64,000 nucleotides of DNA from CAZQFV01 sp964613665 (lineage in GTDB: Bacteria > Chloroflexota > Chloroflexia > DTKN01), in assembly GCA_964613665.1 (NCBI GenBank), contig CAZTIG010000002.1, positions 1 through 64,000 on the forward strand, read 5' to 3'. The notes below the pieces were generated by a model. That model was not told where the DNA came from. It made no database searches and saw only the letters and a program-made list of their open reading frames with translations. Shown here one piece after another: positions 55,648 to 63,430 of the stretch (the first letter of the stretch is position 1; each line of letters opens with the position of its first letter). Both the position numbers and the translations under genes were made by a program.

Positions 55648-56579
55648 TGCCCACTCCGCCGGGGCTCCTCCGTCCACGCTCCCACCGCCAGGGCGCCATC
55701 GCCGTCCGCCCGGCCACGGCGGCAGACTTGACCACCATCGACTGGCTGGGCAGCACCTCGTCCTACGCCTACAGCGGGCTGGGCGGGTCGCTGCGCGAAG
55801 CGCTGCAGGGCGGCCTGACGCTGACAGCATGGCAGGAAGAGGGGCTGGCCGGCTACGCCATGGCCCACCAGCAAGGACCCCAGGCTGCGTGGATCTATGC
55901 CTTTGTCGTCGCCGCCGACGTCGCCATGGCCTCGATCGGGGGGGCACTGGTGCAGGGGCTGGAGGAGCACCTGACGCCGGCCGGCGTGACCCTGCTGGCC
56001 TATATGGACGAGTACGGCCTCTCCTGGCTGCGGCGGCTGTTGGCGGAGATTGGGTTCCGGCAGGAGACACACGTGGTCGGCTACGAGGCCGCGGTACGGC
56101 GGCCGCCGGCATCGGGGAACGGGGAGGTGGTCGTGCGGCCGGCCAGCGCAGCCGACTTGCCGGCCGTCGCCCGCCTGGACCGGGCTGCCTTCGGCCCGCT
56201 GTGGGCCTATGGCGAGCGCGTCCTCCAGAGCGTGCTGGGCCCCCTGGTATACTACCGCGTGGCGGAGCTGGCCGGCGTACCCTGCGGCTACATCCTCTGC
56301 ACCTTCCACCAGGGCGAACGGGCCCACGTGGTGCGCATCGCCGTGGAGCCGGCGCGGCAGGGGCAGGGGATCGGCACCCGCCTGCTGGCCGAGTTCTTCC
56401 AGCACGCTCGGAGGCAGGGCGTGCGCCGGGTCAGCCTCAACACGCAGGAAGAGAACTACCGCTCGCAGCAGCTCTACCGCTGGTTCGGCTTCCGGCCGAC
56501 GGGGGAAGAGGTGGGGGTATGGGTGAAGGAGCTCACGCCAGCGGCAGCGGGTACTGCTCCCCCGCCAGCACCGTCTTGA
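55647..56579 (+). CDS. Tandem GNAT-domain acetyltransferase
   Basis: A 310-residue protein. ATG 55647 is 5 nt after GGAGG; ATG 55644 overlaps the previous stop. The C-terminal GNAT domain (about 165-300) is intact: VVVRPASAADLPAVARLDRAAFG, CGYILCTFHQ, VRIAVEPARQGQGIGTRLLAEF (acetyl-CoA motif A), VSLNTQEENYRSQQLYRWFGFR. The N-terminal half (about 15-150) repeats the fold (AVRPATAADLTTIDWLG, IYAFVVAADVAMASIGGALVQGLE) but lacks the Q/RxxGxG/A loop, so it is probably structural or substrate-binding. The substrate is unknown. Its 3' end overlaps the convergent pyrG by 47 bp. Confidence 0.85.
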   Translation: MPTPPGLLRPRSHRQGAIAVRPATAADLTTIDWLGSTSSYAYSGLGGSLREALQGGLTLTAWQEEGLAGYAMAHQQGPQAAWIYAFVVAADVAMASIGGALVQGLEEHLTPAGVTLLAYMDEYGLSWLRRLLAEIGFRQETHVVGYEAAVRRPPASGNGEVVVRPASAADLPAVARLDRAAFGPLWAYGERVLQSVLGPLVYYRVAELAGVPCGYILCTFHQGERAHVVRIAVEPARQGQGIGTRLLAEFFQHARRQGVRRVSLNTQEENYRSQQLYRWFGFRPTGEEVGVWVKELTPAAAGTAPPPAPS

Positions 56580-58164
56580 GCGCCGCGCCGACAAAGTCGC
56601 GGAAGAGGGGATGCGGGCGCGTCGGGCGGGAGCGGAACTCGGGGTGGAACTGCGTGCCGACGAACCAGGGGTGGTCGCGCAGCTCGAGGATCTCCACCAG
56701 CCGGCCGTCGGGGGAGGTCCCGGCCACGACCAGGCCGGCCGCCTGCAGGGTGTCACGATAGCGGTTGTTGTACTCGAAGCGGTGGCGGTGGCGCTCGCTG
56801 ACCTGCTCCACGCCGTAGGCCGCGGCGGCCCGTGTGCCCGGCACCAGCCGGCACGGGTAGGCTCCCAGCCGCATGGTCCCGCCCTTCTCGTAGACGTCGC
56901 GCTGGTCGGCCATCAGGTCGATGACCGGGGCGGAGGTCTGGGGGTCGAACTCGGTCGAGTTGGCATCGGTCAGGCCCACCACATTGCGGGCGAACTCGAT
57001 CGCCGCGCACTGCAGCCCCAGGCAGAGGCCCAGGTAGGGGACGTTCTTCTCGCGGGCGTAGCGCGCTGTGGCCACCTTGCCCTCAATGCCGCGGTGCCCA
57101 AAGCCGCCGGGCACGACGATACCGCGCACCCCCTGCAACAGCGCTTCCGGCCCTCGTCGCTCCACCTCCTCGGCGTGGACCCAGCGGATCTTGACGTCCA
57201 CGCCGTGGTGCAGGCCGGCGTGGCGCAGCGACTCGGCGACGCTGATGTAGGCGTCGTGCAGGGCCACGTACTTGCCCACCAGCGCGATCTCGACCGCCGG
57301 CTTCTCCCGGGCGATCACCCCCATGAGGGCTTGCCAGCCCTGCAGGTCGGGCGGGCGCTCGGGCAGGCCCAGGCGCTGCGTGATCAGTCGCCCCAACCCG
57401 AACTCCTCCAAGAGCAGCGGCACCTGGTAGATGCTCGGCACCGTGACCAAGGGGACGACAGCCTCGGCCTCCACGTCGCAGAAGAGCGCGATCTTCTCGC
57501 GGATCGATTGCGAGATGGGCTGGTCGGAGCGGCACACGATGGCATCAGGATGGATACCGACACGGCGCAACTCCATGACGCTGTGCTGGGTGGGCTTGGT
57601 CTTGAGCTCGTCGGTGGCCCCGATGTACGGCAGAAGCGTAAGGTGGACGTAGAGGACGTTGTCGCGGCCGGCGTCCTTGCGCATCTGGCGGATCGCCTCC
57701 AGGAAAGGCAGCCCCTCGATGTCGCCGACGGTCCCGCCGACCTCGACGATCACCACCTCGGCCTCGGCCTGCCGGCCGACGGCGGCGATGCGGCCCTTGA
57801 TCTCGTTGGTGATGTGGGGAATGACCTGGATCGTACCGCCCAGAAAATCGCCTCGCCGCTCCTTCTGGATGATCTCGGCATAGACGCCCCCCGTGGTCAC
57901 GTTGCTCGCCCTGGTCAGGCTGATGTCGATGAAGCGCTCATAGTGGCCCAGGTCCAGGTCGGTCTCGGCGCCGTCGTCGGTCACATAGACCTCGCCGTGC
58001 TGATACGGGCTCATCGTGCCCGGGTCGACGTTCAAGTAGGGGTCCAGCTTCTGCACCGCCACGGCGATGCCCCGGCTGCGCAGGAGCAGGCCGATCGAGG
58101 CCACGGTGATGCCTTTGCCAACCGAGGAGACCACCCCGCCGGTGCAGAAGATGTACTTGCGCAC
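56533..58164 (-). CDS. pyrG: CTP synthase
   Basis: A 543-residue protein of family length. The N-terminal synthetase part starts KYIFCTGGVVSSVGKGITVASIGLLLRSRG (P-loop) and contains DPYLNVDPGTMSPYQHGEVYVTDDGAETDLDLGHYERF. The C-terminal class I glutamine amidotransferase domain has GGFGHRGIEGKV, LGLCLGLQCA with the catalytic Cys, and FVGTQFHPEF with the catalytic His. The enzyme makes CTP from UTP, ATP and glutamine in the cytoplasm. It lies 3 nt after the UPF0173 hydrolase stop in the same direction. Nothing unusual in its motifs. Confidence 0.98.
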   Translation of the reverse strand: MRKYIFCTGGVVSSVGKGITVASIGLLLRSRGIAVAVQKLDPYLNVDPGTMSPYQHGEVYVTDDGAETDLDLGHYERFIDISLTRASNVTTGGVYAEIIQKERRGDFLGGTIQVIPHITNEIKGRIAAVGRQAEAEVVIVEVGGTVGDIEGLPFLEAIRQMRKDAGRDNVLYVHLTLLPYIGATDELKTKPTQHSVMELRRVGIHPDAIVCRSDQPISQSIREKIALFCDVEAEAVVPLVTVPSIYQVPLLLEEFGLGRLITQRLGLPERPPDLQGWQALMGVIAREKPAVEIALVGKYVALHDAYISVAESLRHAGLHHGVDVKIRWVHAEEVERRGPEALLQGVRGIVVPGGFGHRGIEGKVATARYAREKNVPYLGLCLGLQCAAIEFARNVVGLTDANSTEFDPQTSAPVIDLMADQRDVYEKGGTMRLGAYPCRLVPGTRAAAAYGVEQVSERHRHRFEYNNRYRDTLQAAGLVVAGTSPDGRLVEILELRDHPWFVGTQFHPEFRSRPTRPHPLFRDFVGAALKTVLAGEQYPLPLA

Positions 58165-58167
58165 GGC

Positions 58168-58830
58168 CTACCCCCCTGGCTTCATGATGACGATCCGCGT
58201 CTCGTCGTCGTCCGCGGGCAAGTCGCCGCTGCCCAGGCGCAGGACCTCCTGCGGCGGGCCCGGCTTGATGCCCATCTCGTGACAGAAGAGGTCCACCCCA
58301 TCCAGCCGCAGGCGGTTGCTGCCGGGAAGGCCAAAGTGCATCGGAATGGCAATGCGCGGCTCGATCTGCGCGACGACCTCCGCGGCCTGCTCAGCGTTGA
58401 GGGAATGCTTCCCGCCGACCGGGACGAACAGGACTCCGACGTTGCCGACCTCGGCCAGCTCGTCGTCGCCCAGCGGGTGGCCCAGGTCGCCCAGGTGGCA
58501 GATGGTCATCTCGGCGAACTCGAGCAGGTAGACGGTGTTCTTGCCGCGCAACCGGCCCTTGCGCAGGTCGCGGTACGTGCGGATGCCCAGGACGAAGACG
58601 CCGCCGACCTCGTACTCACCGGGGCCGGCGATGACGACGGCATCGCCGCGCATACCCTTCACCGCAGCAGTGTTGTTGTGGTCCGGCTCGTCGTGAGAGA
58701 CGGTGACGATGTGGGCCGACGGCCGGCCGAGCCGGAGACCGATCTCTGGGCCGTAGGGGTCAGTCACGACGATGCCCTCTTTGGCCTTGATGCGGAAACA
58801 GGAATGGCCCAGCCACTGGATCTCGATCAT
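58168..58830 (-). CDS. UPF0173-type metallo-beta-lactamase-fold hydrolase
   Basis: A 220-residue protein; ATG 58830 overlaps the upstream stop (ATGA) and follows GGAGG. IEIQWLGHSCFRIKAKEGIVVTDPYG is the family start. TVSHDEPDHNNTAAV carries the HxxxDH-type metal motif in degenerate order (H, D-H), with GPGEYEVGG, the ICHLGDLGHPL metal-binding segment, and AIPMHFG at the end. These supply metal ligands for a binuclear site. The substrates of the family are not settled. It sits between a zinc-ribbon membrane protein and pyrG in one transcription unit. Confidence 0.9.
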   Translation of the reverse strand: MIEIQWLGHSCFRIKAKEGIVVTDPYGPEIGLRLGRPSAHIVTVSHDEPDHNNTAAVKGMRGDAVVIAGPGEYEVGGVFVLGIRTYRDLRKGRLRGKNTVYLLEFAEMTICHLGDLGHPLGDDELAEVGNVGVLFVPVGGKHSLNAEQAAEVVAQIEPRIAIPMHFGLPGSNRLRLDGVDLFCHEMGIKPGPPQEVLRLGSGDLPADDDETRIVIMKPGG

Positions 58831-60932
58831 CGGTCCTCCGACGGCGCTCCCCGAACAGATTGTGGTGGCGCTTGGACCAGCGCCGCCCCGCATTGGGTGC
58901 AGAAAGCCGCCCCGGGCCGGCCGACGGCTCCGCAGCGCGGACAGATGCCGCCGGCCTGGGCTGGTGCGACCGCAGTACCCGGCTGTGCCGGTGGCCCGGC
59001 CGGTGGAAGGGCCGAAGCAGCAGGCAGGCCGGCTGCCACGACAGCCTCGCGTCGCCTGCGCCAGCGGAAATAGAGCCACACCGCCACCGTGGCGGCAGTG
59101 AAGGCGGCGATGGTGATGAGGAAGAAGAGAATGTTGGCCGATTGCAGGGACGCGGCCAGGTCGCCCTGCGGATTGAGCAGGGTGTGCAGGAAGAGGAAGG
59201 TGCAAGCTAGGAAGCCCAACGCCCACAGCCAGCGGTTCCAGTCGCGCAGGGCCCGGCCAAAGGTGTCGGGCAGCCCCATCATCTGCGCAAAGAGGTTCTG
59301 CACCGACACGGCAAAGATAAGCAGCAGCAGGCTCTCCAGGCCGCCGACGGGAACGGCCAGCCAGGCGGGCAGCGCCAGCCGCTGCAGCAGCCCCGTCAGC
59401 GCCGTGAGCAGCCAGAAGGCCAGACCGATCCCGACCACGGCCACCGCGGCGACGCGATAGAGCCGGCGCTCCGTGCGGACATCGAGGACCTTCCTGTCCA
59501 CTTCGAACGCCTCGGGCAGCCCGAACATGATCCCAGGGACCAGGGCACAGAGTCGGGAGAGGCCGGCCGAGGCCAGTGCCATGAGCAGGTTGGCCGGCTG
59601 CAGGTTGAGGCTCGTCTCCAGCCCTGCGCGCCTGGCTGCCCGCCACTGGGCGATGTCCTCGGCCATGCCCACGGCGCCGAAGGATATGGCCATGGTCAGG
59701 AGGAGGTAGACACCGGTCAGGCTGAAGGGCTGCCAGCGCGCATCCAGCAGGGAGAAGATGATCCCATACGCCGCCAGGATGAGCACCAGCTTCAGCCAGT
59801 CTACCCAGCCGCGCCGCTGCAGTCGCGCTCCGAGGGTACCCTCCAGCCGTCGCAGGTTCCGGCCGACCCAACCGGCCGGCCGGAACCAGCGCTGCAGGGT
59901 CTCCTCGTTGTCGGCCAGGGTCTTGTTGAGCAGCTCCGAGGCGATGGTGAAGAGGACCATCGCCAGGGCCGCCAGCAGCATGTTGGTGCCGACGACGGCC
60001 GGATCGGTGGAGATGTCCAGTGGTGTGGGGATGTAGGTGGTCAGGTTGGGCACGAGCGGGCCAGATGGGCGGAAGCTGCCCACCGCCACCCCCTCCTCCC
60101 GGGCCGCGGCGACTACCGCGTCGGCGCTGACCCCGAAGCTCCAGATATCAGCCACGCGGGTGGTCTCGCCGGGGGCCAGGCAGCGATCCCACTGCAGGGC
60201 CGCCCCGTTGTCCTGGTACTCCGGAGAGACTGTGTCGGGCAGGTCACTGGCCTGCGCCAGGGTGGCCCAGATGGTGCCGTAGAAGGCCTCGCCGTAGCGG
60301 TCGGCCGGCGTCAGTGGGATAAAGGCCATGAACCAGTCGCGCTGCAAGGTGGCCCCACCGACAGCCCCGGTGCTCGGGTCATAGTAGCCGATGCCGTAGT
60401 CGTCGTCGGCAAAGTAGAGATCGGCAGCGTGGTAGAACTTGAAGCAGCTTCGCTCCTGGCCCTGGTTGACGACGCGCCAGTCGAGGCGGAAATAGTCGTC
60501 GCCATCGACGTAGGAGACGGTCTGCTCCACCTCCAACTCGGCGCCGCCAGCGCTCAACCGCACCGCGGTGACGATGCGGAAAGGATTCCCCCTCGTGCCC
60601 TGGCCGGAGGGGCCCTCGTGGCGCAGCGCGGCCATGCCGCGCACCGCCGGGCCGGACGAGGTGGCCGGGCCGTAGAGGACACCGTCGATGGCCAGGAAGG
60701 CACCGCTGCTGCCCCACTCATCCCCGAAGGTCGCCCCGTAGGTGTAGTTGCGGTGGTAGACCTGCAGGCCGCCGTCGGGATGGACCACGATGCGCAGCGG
60801 TGAGCCCGAGATCGCCAGGCCGCCGCCCTGCTGCAGTGGGGCCGCCCAGGCTCGACCTGGCACGAGGTGGCCGAGCACCAGCAGCACGACCACGAGGACA
60901 ACAGCGGCGATAGCTCTTCTTCTCATCGGCAT
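58827..60932 (-). CDS. Secreted-front membrane protein with C-terminal zinc ribbon
   Basis: A 701-residue protein starting MPMRRRA; the second ATG (60926) overlaps the stop of an upstream mini-ORF and may be the true start. A signal peptide (to about 30, AWA-A) leads to an extracytoplasmic beta-rich domain (about 35-295; GGLQVYHRNYTYGATFGDEWG, VDGDDYFRLDWRVVNQG, SCFKFYHAADLYFADDDYGIGYYD). About eight membrane helices follow (about 320-630). In the loop, IMFGLPEAFEVDRK is a conspicuous motif. A Pro/Ala linker ends in a zinc ribbon, CPRCGAVGRPGAAFCTQCG. I do not recognise a named family. The stop overlaps the next gene (ATGA). Confidence 0.75.
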   Translation of the reverse strand: MPMRRRAIAAVVLVVVLLVLGHLVPGRAWAAPLQQGGGLAISGSPLRIVVHPDGGLQVYHRNYTYGATFGDEWGSSGAFLAIDGVLYGPATSSGPAVRGMAALRHEGPSGQGTRGNPFRIVTAVRLSAGGAELEVEQTVSYVDGDDYFRLDWRVVNQGQERSCFKFYHAADLYFADDDYGIGYYDPSTGAVGGATLQRDWFMAFIPLTPADRYGEAFYGTIWATLAQASDLPDTVSPEYQDNGAALQWDRCLAPGETTRVADIWSFGVSADAVVAAAREEGVAVGSFRPSGPLVPNLTTYIPTPLDISTDPAVVGTNMLLAALAMVLFTIASELLNKTLADNEETLQRWFRPAGWVGRNLRRLEGTLGARLQRRGWVDWLKLVLILAAYGIIFSLLDARWQPFSLTGVYLLLTMAISFGAVGMAEDIAQWRAARRAGLETSLNLQPANLLMALASAGLSRLCALVPGIMFGLPEAFEVDRKVLDVRTERRLYRVAAVAVVGIGLAFWLLTALTGLLQRLALPAWLAVPVGGLESLLLLIFAVSVQNLFAQMMGLPDTFGRALRDWNRWLWALGFLACTFLFLHTLLNPQGDLAASLQSANILFFLITIAAFTAATVAVWLYFRWRRRREAVVAAGLPAASALPPAGPPAQPGTAVAPAQAGGICPRCGAVGRPGAAFCTQCGAALVQAPPQSVRGAPSEDR

Positions 60933-60973
60933 CTCGCGGCGGAGAGCCCCTGCGTACGGCAGAGGCCGGCCAC
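60923..60973 (-). CDS. Possible 16-residue leader peptide
   Basis: A GTG at 60973 is preceded by AAAGGAGGA with good spacing, the strongest ribosome site in this gap. It encodes MAGLCRTQGLSAARCR and stops at a TGA that overlaps ATG 60926 (ATGA) of the zinc-ribbon membrane protein. The large gene has no ribosome site of its own, so the mini-ORF could deliver ribosomes to it. Its expression is not shown by sequence alone. Confidence 0.4.
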   Translation of the reverse strand: MAGLCRTQGLSAARCR

Positions 60974-61011
60974 CGATTCCTCCTTTGTGGGTGCGATCCG
61001 CGTGACCCGCC

Positions 61012-61389
61012 TCATGCGTTCTCCGCCAGAACGCTGCGCAGCGCCTCCCGCGCCGCCTCCAGTCCGGCGTACTTCTTCCCGGCGATCACCACGGTGGGCG
61101 TGCGGCGCACGCCGGAGAAGAGGGCCTTGAGCCGGCTGCCGAAGGAGCCCAGGTCGTACACGCGCAGCTGCTCCTCGCAGCGCTCGCCGACGGCGTTCAG
61201 CAAGGGGAGGAGGTCGCCGCACTCCGGCTCAAAGACGCGCCCCTTGGACCAGCCCTGCTCCCGCAGCCAGTGGTAGACGCCGCGGTAGTTGATCTCGAAG
61301 TAGTAGTGCATGTCATAGGAATCCTTGAACGCCTGCAGGTTGCTGGGCCGCGTGTGCGAGCGGACATAGACCTCAGTCGCTGTCTTCAT
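61012..61389 (-). CDS. Thioredoxin-fold small protein
   Basis: A 125-residue protein. ATG 61389 lies inside the 3' end of recX (17-bp overlap), with a weak GGA box. The C-terminal half resembles the thioredoxin/glutaredoxin fold: SGVRRTPTVVIAGKKYAGLEAAREALRSVL, with the cis-Pro in RTPTVV. A single Cys pair of the CXXC kind is absent; PECGDL and ERCEEQL hold isolated Cys residues. It is thus unlikely to be a classical disulfide reductase. The function is unknown. Confidence 0.6.
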   Translation of the reverse strand: MKTATEVYVRSHTRPSNLQAFKDSYDMHYYFEINYRGVYHWLREQGWSKGRVFEPECGDLLPLLNAVGERCEEQLRVYDLGSFGSRLKALFSGVRRTPTVVIAGKKYAGLEAAREALRSVLAENA

Positions 61390-62026
61390 CGTCCAGTTCC
61401 TCCCATGCCTGGCGCACAACCCGTGCCACGATCTCGGCGGCAAAGCCGCGCCGCGCCAAAAAGCCCTGCAGCCGCCGGAGAAAGGCGACCCGCTCCAGAC
61501 CGGCCAGCGCCCGCGCGCGCGTGCGCGCCAGGGCCAGCGCCTGGGCCTCCTCGGCCTCCTCGTCCACGGCCTCGTCCAGCGCTTCGGCGATGACCTCAGG
61601 GGCCAGGCCTTTCTGGCGCAGCTCGGCCGCCAAGCCCTGCCGGCCGCGCGGGTGCAGGTCCTGGCGGTCCTGCACCCAGTTGCGGGCAAAGGCGCGGTCG
61701 TCAAGCAGGCCCAGCTCCTGGAAACGGGCCACCGCGGCCGCCACCTGGGTCGCGTCGTAGCCTCGCTCCTGTAGGCGGCGGCGCACCTCGGACGCGCTGC
61801 GCGGGCGGTAGTTCAACAGGCGCAGCACGTCCTGGTAGGCCCGGCGCTGGGCCTCGGCCCGACGCAGCGCATCCAGGTCGGCTTCGCTCAGCACCTGGCC
61901 GCGCCGCAGGCCGGCGTCCTGCACGACCTCGACACCGACCCCCAGGGCGAACTTGCCGTCCAGGTAGATGCTGGCACGCTTCGGGTTCTTCTTCTGCACG
62001 CGGATCGCGGTAATGGTTCCCGGCAT
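61373..62026 (-). CDS. recX: Regulatory protein RecX
   Basis: A 217-residue protein of all-helical three-helix repeats: AYQDVLRLLNYRPRSASEVRRRLQERGYDATQVAAAVARFQELGLLDDRAFARNWVQDR is the core RecX pattern. It is followed by a repeat KGLAPEVIAEALDEAVDEEAEEAQALALARTRARA and a third one. The N-terminal part (ITAIRVQKKNPKRASIYLDGKFALGVG) occurs in Gram-positive-type RecX. RecX binds and inhibits the RecA filament. Here it is separated from recA by an acyl-CoA dehydrogenase gene, and it starts 10 nt after that gene's stop. Confidence 0.93.
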   Translation of the reverse strand: MPGTITAIRVQKKNPKRASIYLDGKFALGVGVEVVQDAGLRRGQVLSEADLDALRRAEAQRRAYQDVLRLLNYRPRSASEVRRRLQERGYDATQVAAAVARFQELGLLDDRAFARNWVQDRQDLHPRGRQGLAAELRQKGLAPEVIAEALDEAVDEEAEEAQALALARTRARALAGLERVAFLRRLQGFLARRGFAAEIVARVVRQAWEELDDEDSD

Positions 62027-62036
62027 CGTGCCCCCG

Positions 62037-63185
62037 TCACGCTCCCGCCTGGGCCACGCTGCGCCCGATGATCATCCGCTGCACCTCGCTCGTCCCCTCG
62101 CCGATGGTCATCAGACGCACATCGCGGTAGATGCGCTCGACGGCATACTCGCGGCTGTAGCCGTAGCCGCCGTGGATCTGCACGGCCTTGTAGGCGACGC
62201 GTTCGGACATCTCGCTGGTGAACAGCTTGGCCATGGACGCCTCGACACTGAAGCGCTGGCCCCGGTCCTCCAGCCAGGCAGCGTGGCGGACCAGGAGCCG
62301 GCCGGCGAGGACCTCGGTGGCCATGTCGGCCAGCATGAACTGGATGGCCTGGTGCTCGGCCAGGGGCTTGCCGAAGGCGCAGCGCTGCAAAGCATACTGG
62401 CGGGCTTCCTCCAGGGCTCCCTGGGCCAGGCCCACGGCCAGCGCGCTGATGCCCACCCGGCCGCTGTCCAGGATGGCCATTGTCTGGTGCAGGCCCCGCC
62501 CGCGCTCGCCCAGGAGGTTGTCCTTGGGAACGCGCACGTCCTCGAGAGTGAGCGAATGGGCCGGCGAGCCGCGCAGTCCCATCTTCTTCTCCTTGGGACC
62601 GATAGTCAGGCCGGGGCGGTCCGTCTCCACCAGCATGAGGGAGAAAGCACGCGTGCCCGCGCCGGGGTCGGTGCGCAAGAAGACCACGATCACATCGGTC
62701 AGGCTGGCGTTGGTGATCCAGGCCTTGCTGCCGCTGATCACCCAGGAGTCTCCCTCCTCCACGGCAGTGCAGCGGGCCGCCGCCAGGTCGGAGCCGGCGT
62801 CCGGCTCGGTCAGAGCCAGGCAGCCGAGGGAATCGCCGCTGGCCATGCGCGGCAGGAAGCGCTCCTTCTGCTCCGGCGTGCCCCAGCGCACGATGGGCAG
62901 CACCCCCAGGCAGGTGTGGGCCTCCAGGGCCAGCCCGGTGCCCCCGCATGCCCGCGCGATCTCCTCCAGGGCGACGGTGATGCTGACATTGTCCACGGGC
63001 AGTCCCCCGTACTCCTCGGGGATGGTCAGCCCCAACAGCCCCAGGCCGGCCATCTTGCGGACCACATCGCGGGGCAGCTCGGCCTGCTCATCGGTCTCGT
63101 GGGCGCGGGGCCGCAGCTCCTTCTCGGCGAAATCCCGCACCATCTGGCGGAGCATCTCCTGTTCCTCATTGAGCCGAAAGTCCAT
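62037..63185 (-). CDS. Acyl-CoA dehydrogenase
   Basis: A 382-residue protein; ATG 63185 follows AAAGGAGG. Family motifs are present: FRLNEEQEMLRQMVRDFAEKELRP, LGLTIPEEYGGL, CLALTEPDAGSDLAAARCTAVEEGDSWVISGSKAWITNA, GLRGSPAHSLTLEDVRVP, FGKPLAEHQAIQFMLADM, HGGYGYSREYAVERIYRDVRLMTIGEGTSEVQRMII. The Glu in IGEGTSE is the catalytic base position of short/medium and branched-chain enzymes. It oxidises an acyl-CoA at the alpha-beta bond with FAD. It could serve branched-chain acyl-CoA breakdown and so connect to the butyrate kinase operon, but no adjacent gene supports that. Confidence 0.95.
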   Translation of the reverse strand: MDFRLNEEQEMLRQMVRDFAEKELRPRAHETDEQAELPRDVVRKMAGLGLLGLTIPEEYGGLPVDNVSITVALEEIARACGGTGLALEAHTCLGVLPIVRWGTPEQKERFLPRMASGDSLGCLALTEPDAGSDLAAARCTAVEEGDSWVISGSKAWITNASLTDVIVVFLRTDPGAGTRAFSLMLVETDRPGLTIGPKEKKMGLRGSPAHSLTLEDVRVPKDNLLGERGRGLHQTMAILDSGRVGISALAVGLAQGALEEARQYALQRCAFGKPLAEHQAIQFMLADMATEVLAGRLLVRHAAWLEDRGQRFSVEASMAKLFTSEMSERVAYKAVQIHGGYGYSREYAVERIYRDVRLMTIGEGTSEVQRMIIGRSVAQAGA

Positions 63186-63276
63186 GGGGCCCTCCTTTGG
63201 CGAGTCCGCGCGGCGGTCAGGCGGCAAGCCGGCACGGTGGCAGGCCAGCAGCCACGCCCCGGCTCTGCCGCCCCGC

Positions 63277-63304
63277 ATTATAGCACGCCGCCTGCCGGTG
63301 TCAA
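63277..63304 (-). promoter_or_regulatory. Promoter of the acyl-CoA dehydrogenase-recX run
   Basis: TTGACA (63304-63299), 16 bp, TATAAT (63282-63277) on the minus strand; predicted start near 63270. Confidence 0.7.
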
Positions 63305-63328
63305 AAAGAACCGCCGCCCCTGCGCTTT

Positions 63329-63354
63329 GCCTCTGCACGCAGAGACGCAGAGGC
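63329..63354. repeat. Hairpin after recA
   Basis: GCCTCTGC (63329-63336) and GCAGAGGC (63347-63354) form an 8-bp stem with a 10-nt loop. The loop contains ACGCAGAGAC, so the whole has the CGCAGAGACGCAGAG pattern of a dispersed repeat. No T tract follows immediately on the recA strand. It may end recA transcription weakly. Confidence 0.4.
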
Positions 63355-63430
63355 GCGGGGACCGCAGCAGGCTGTCCGAAAGACCACTGCGCCCTCCGCA
63401 CCTCGGCATCTCCGTACCTGTCGGAACGGG

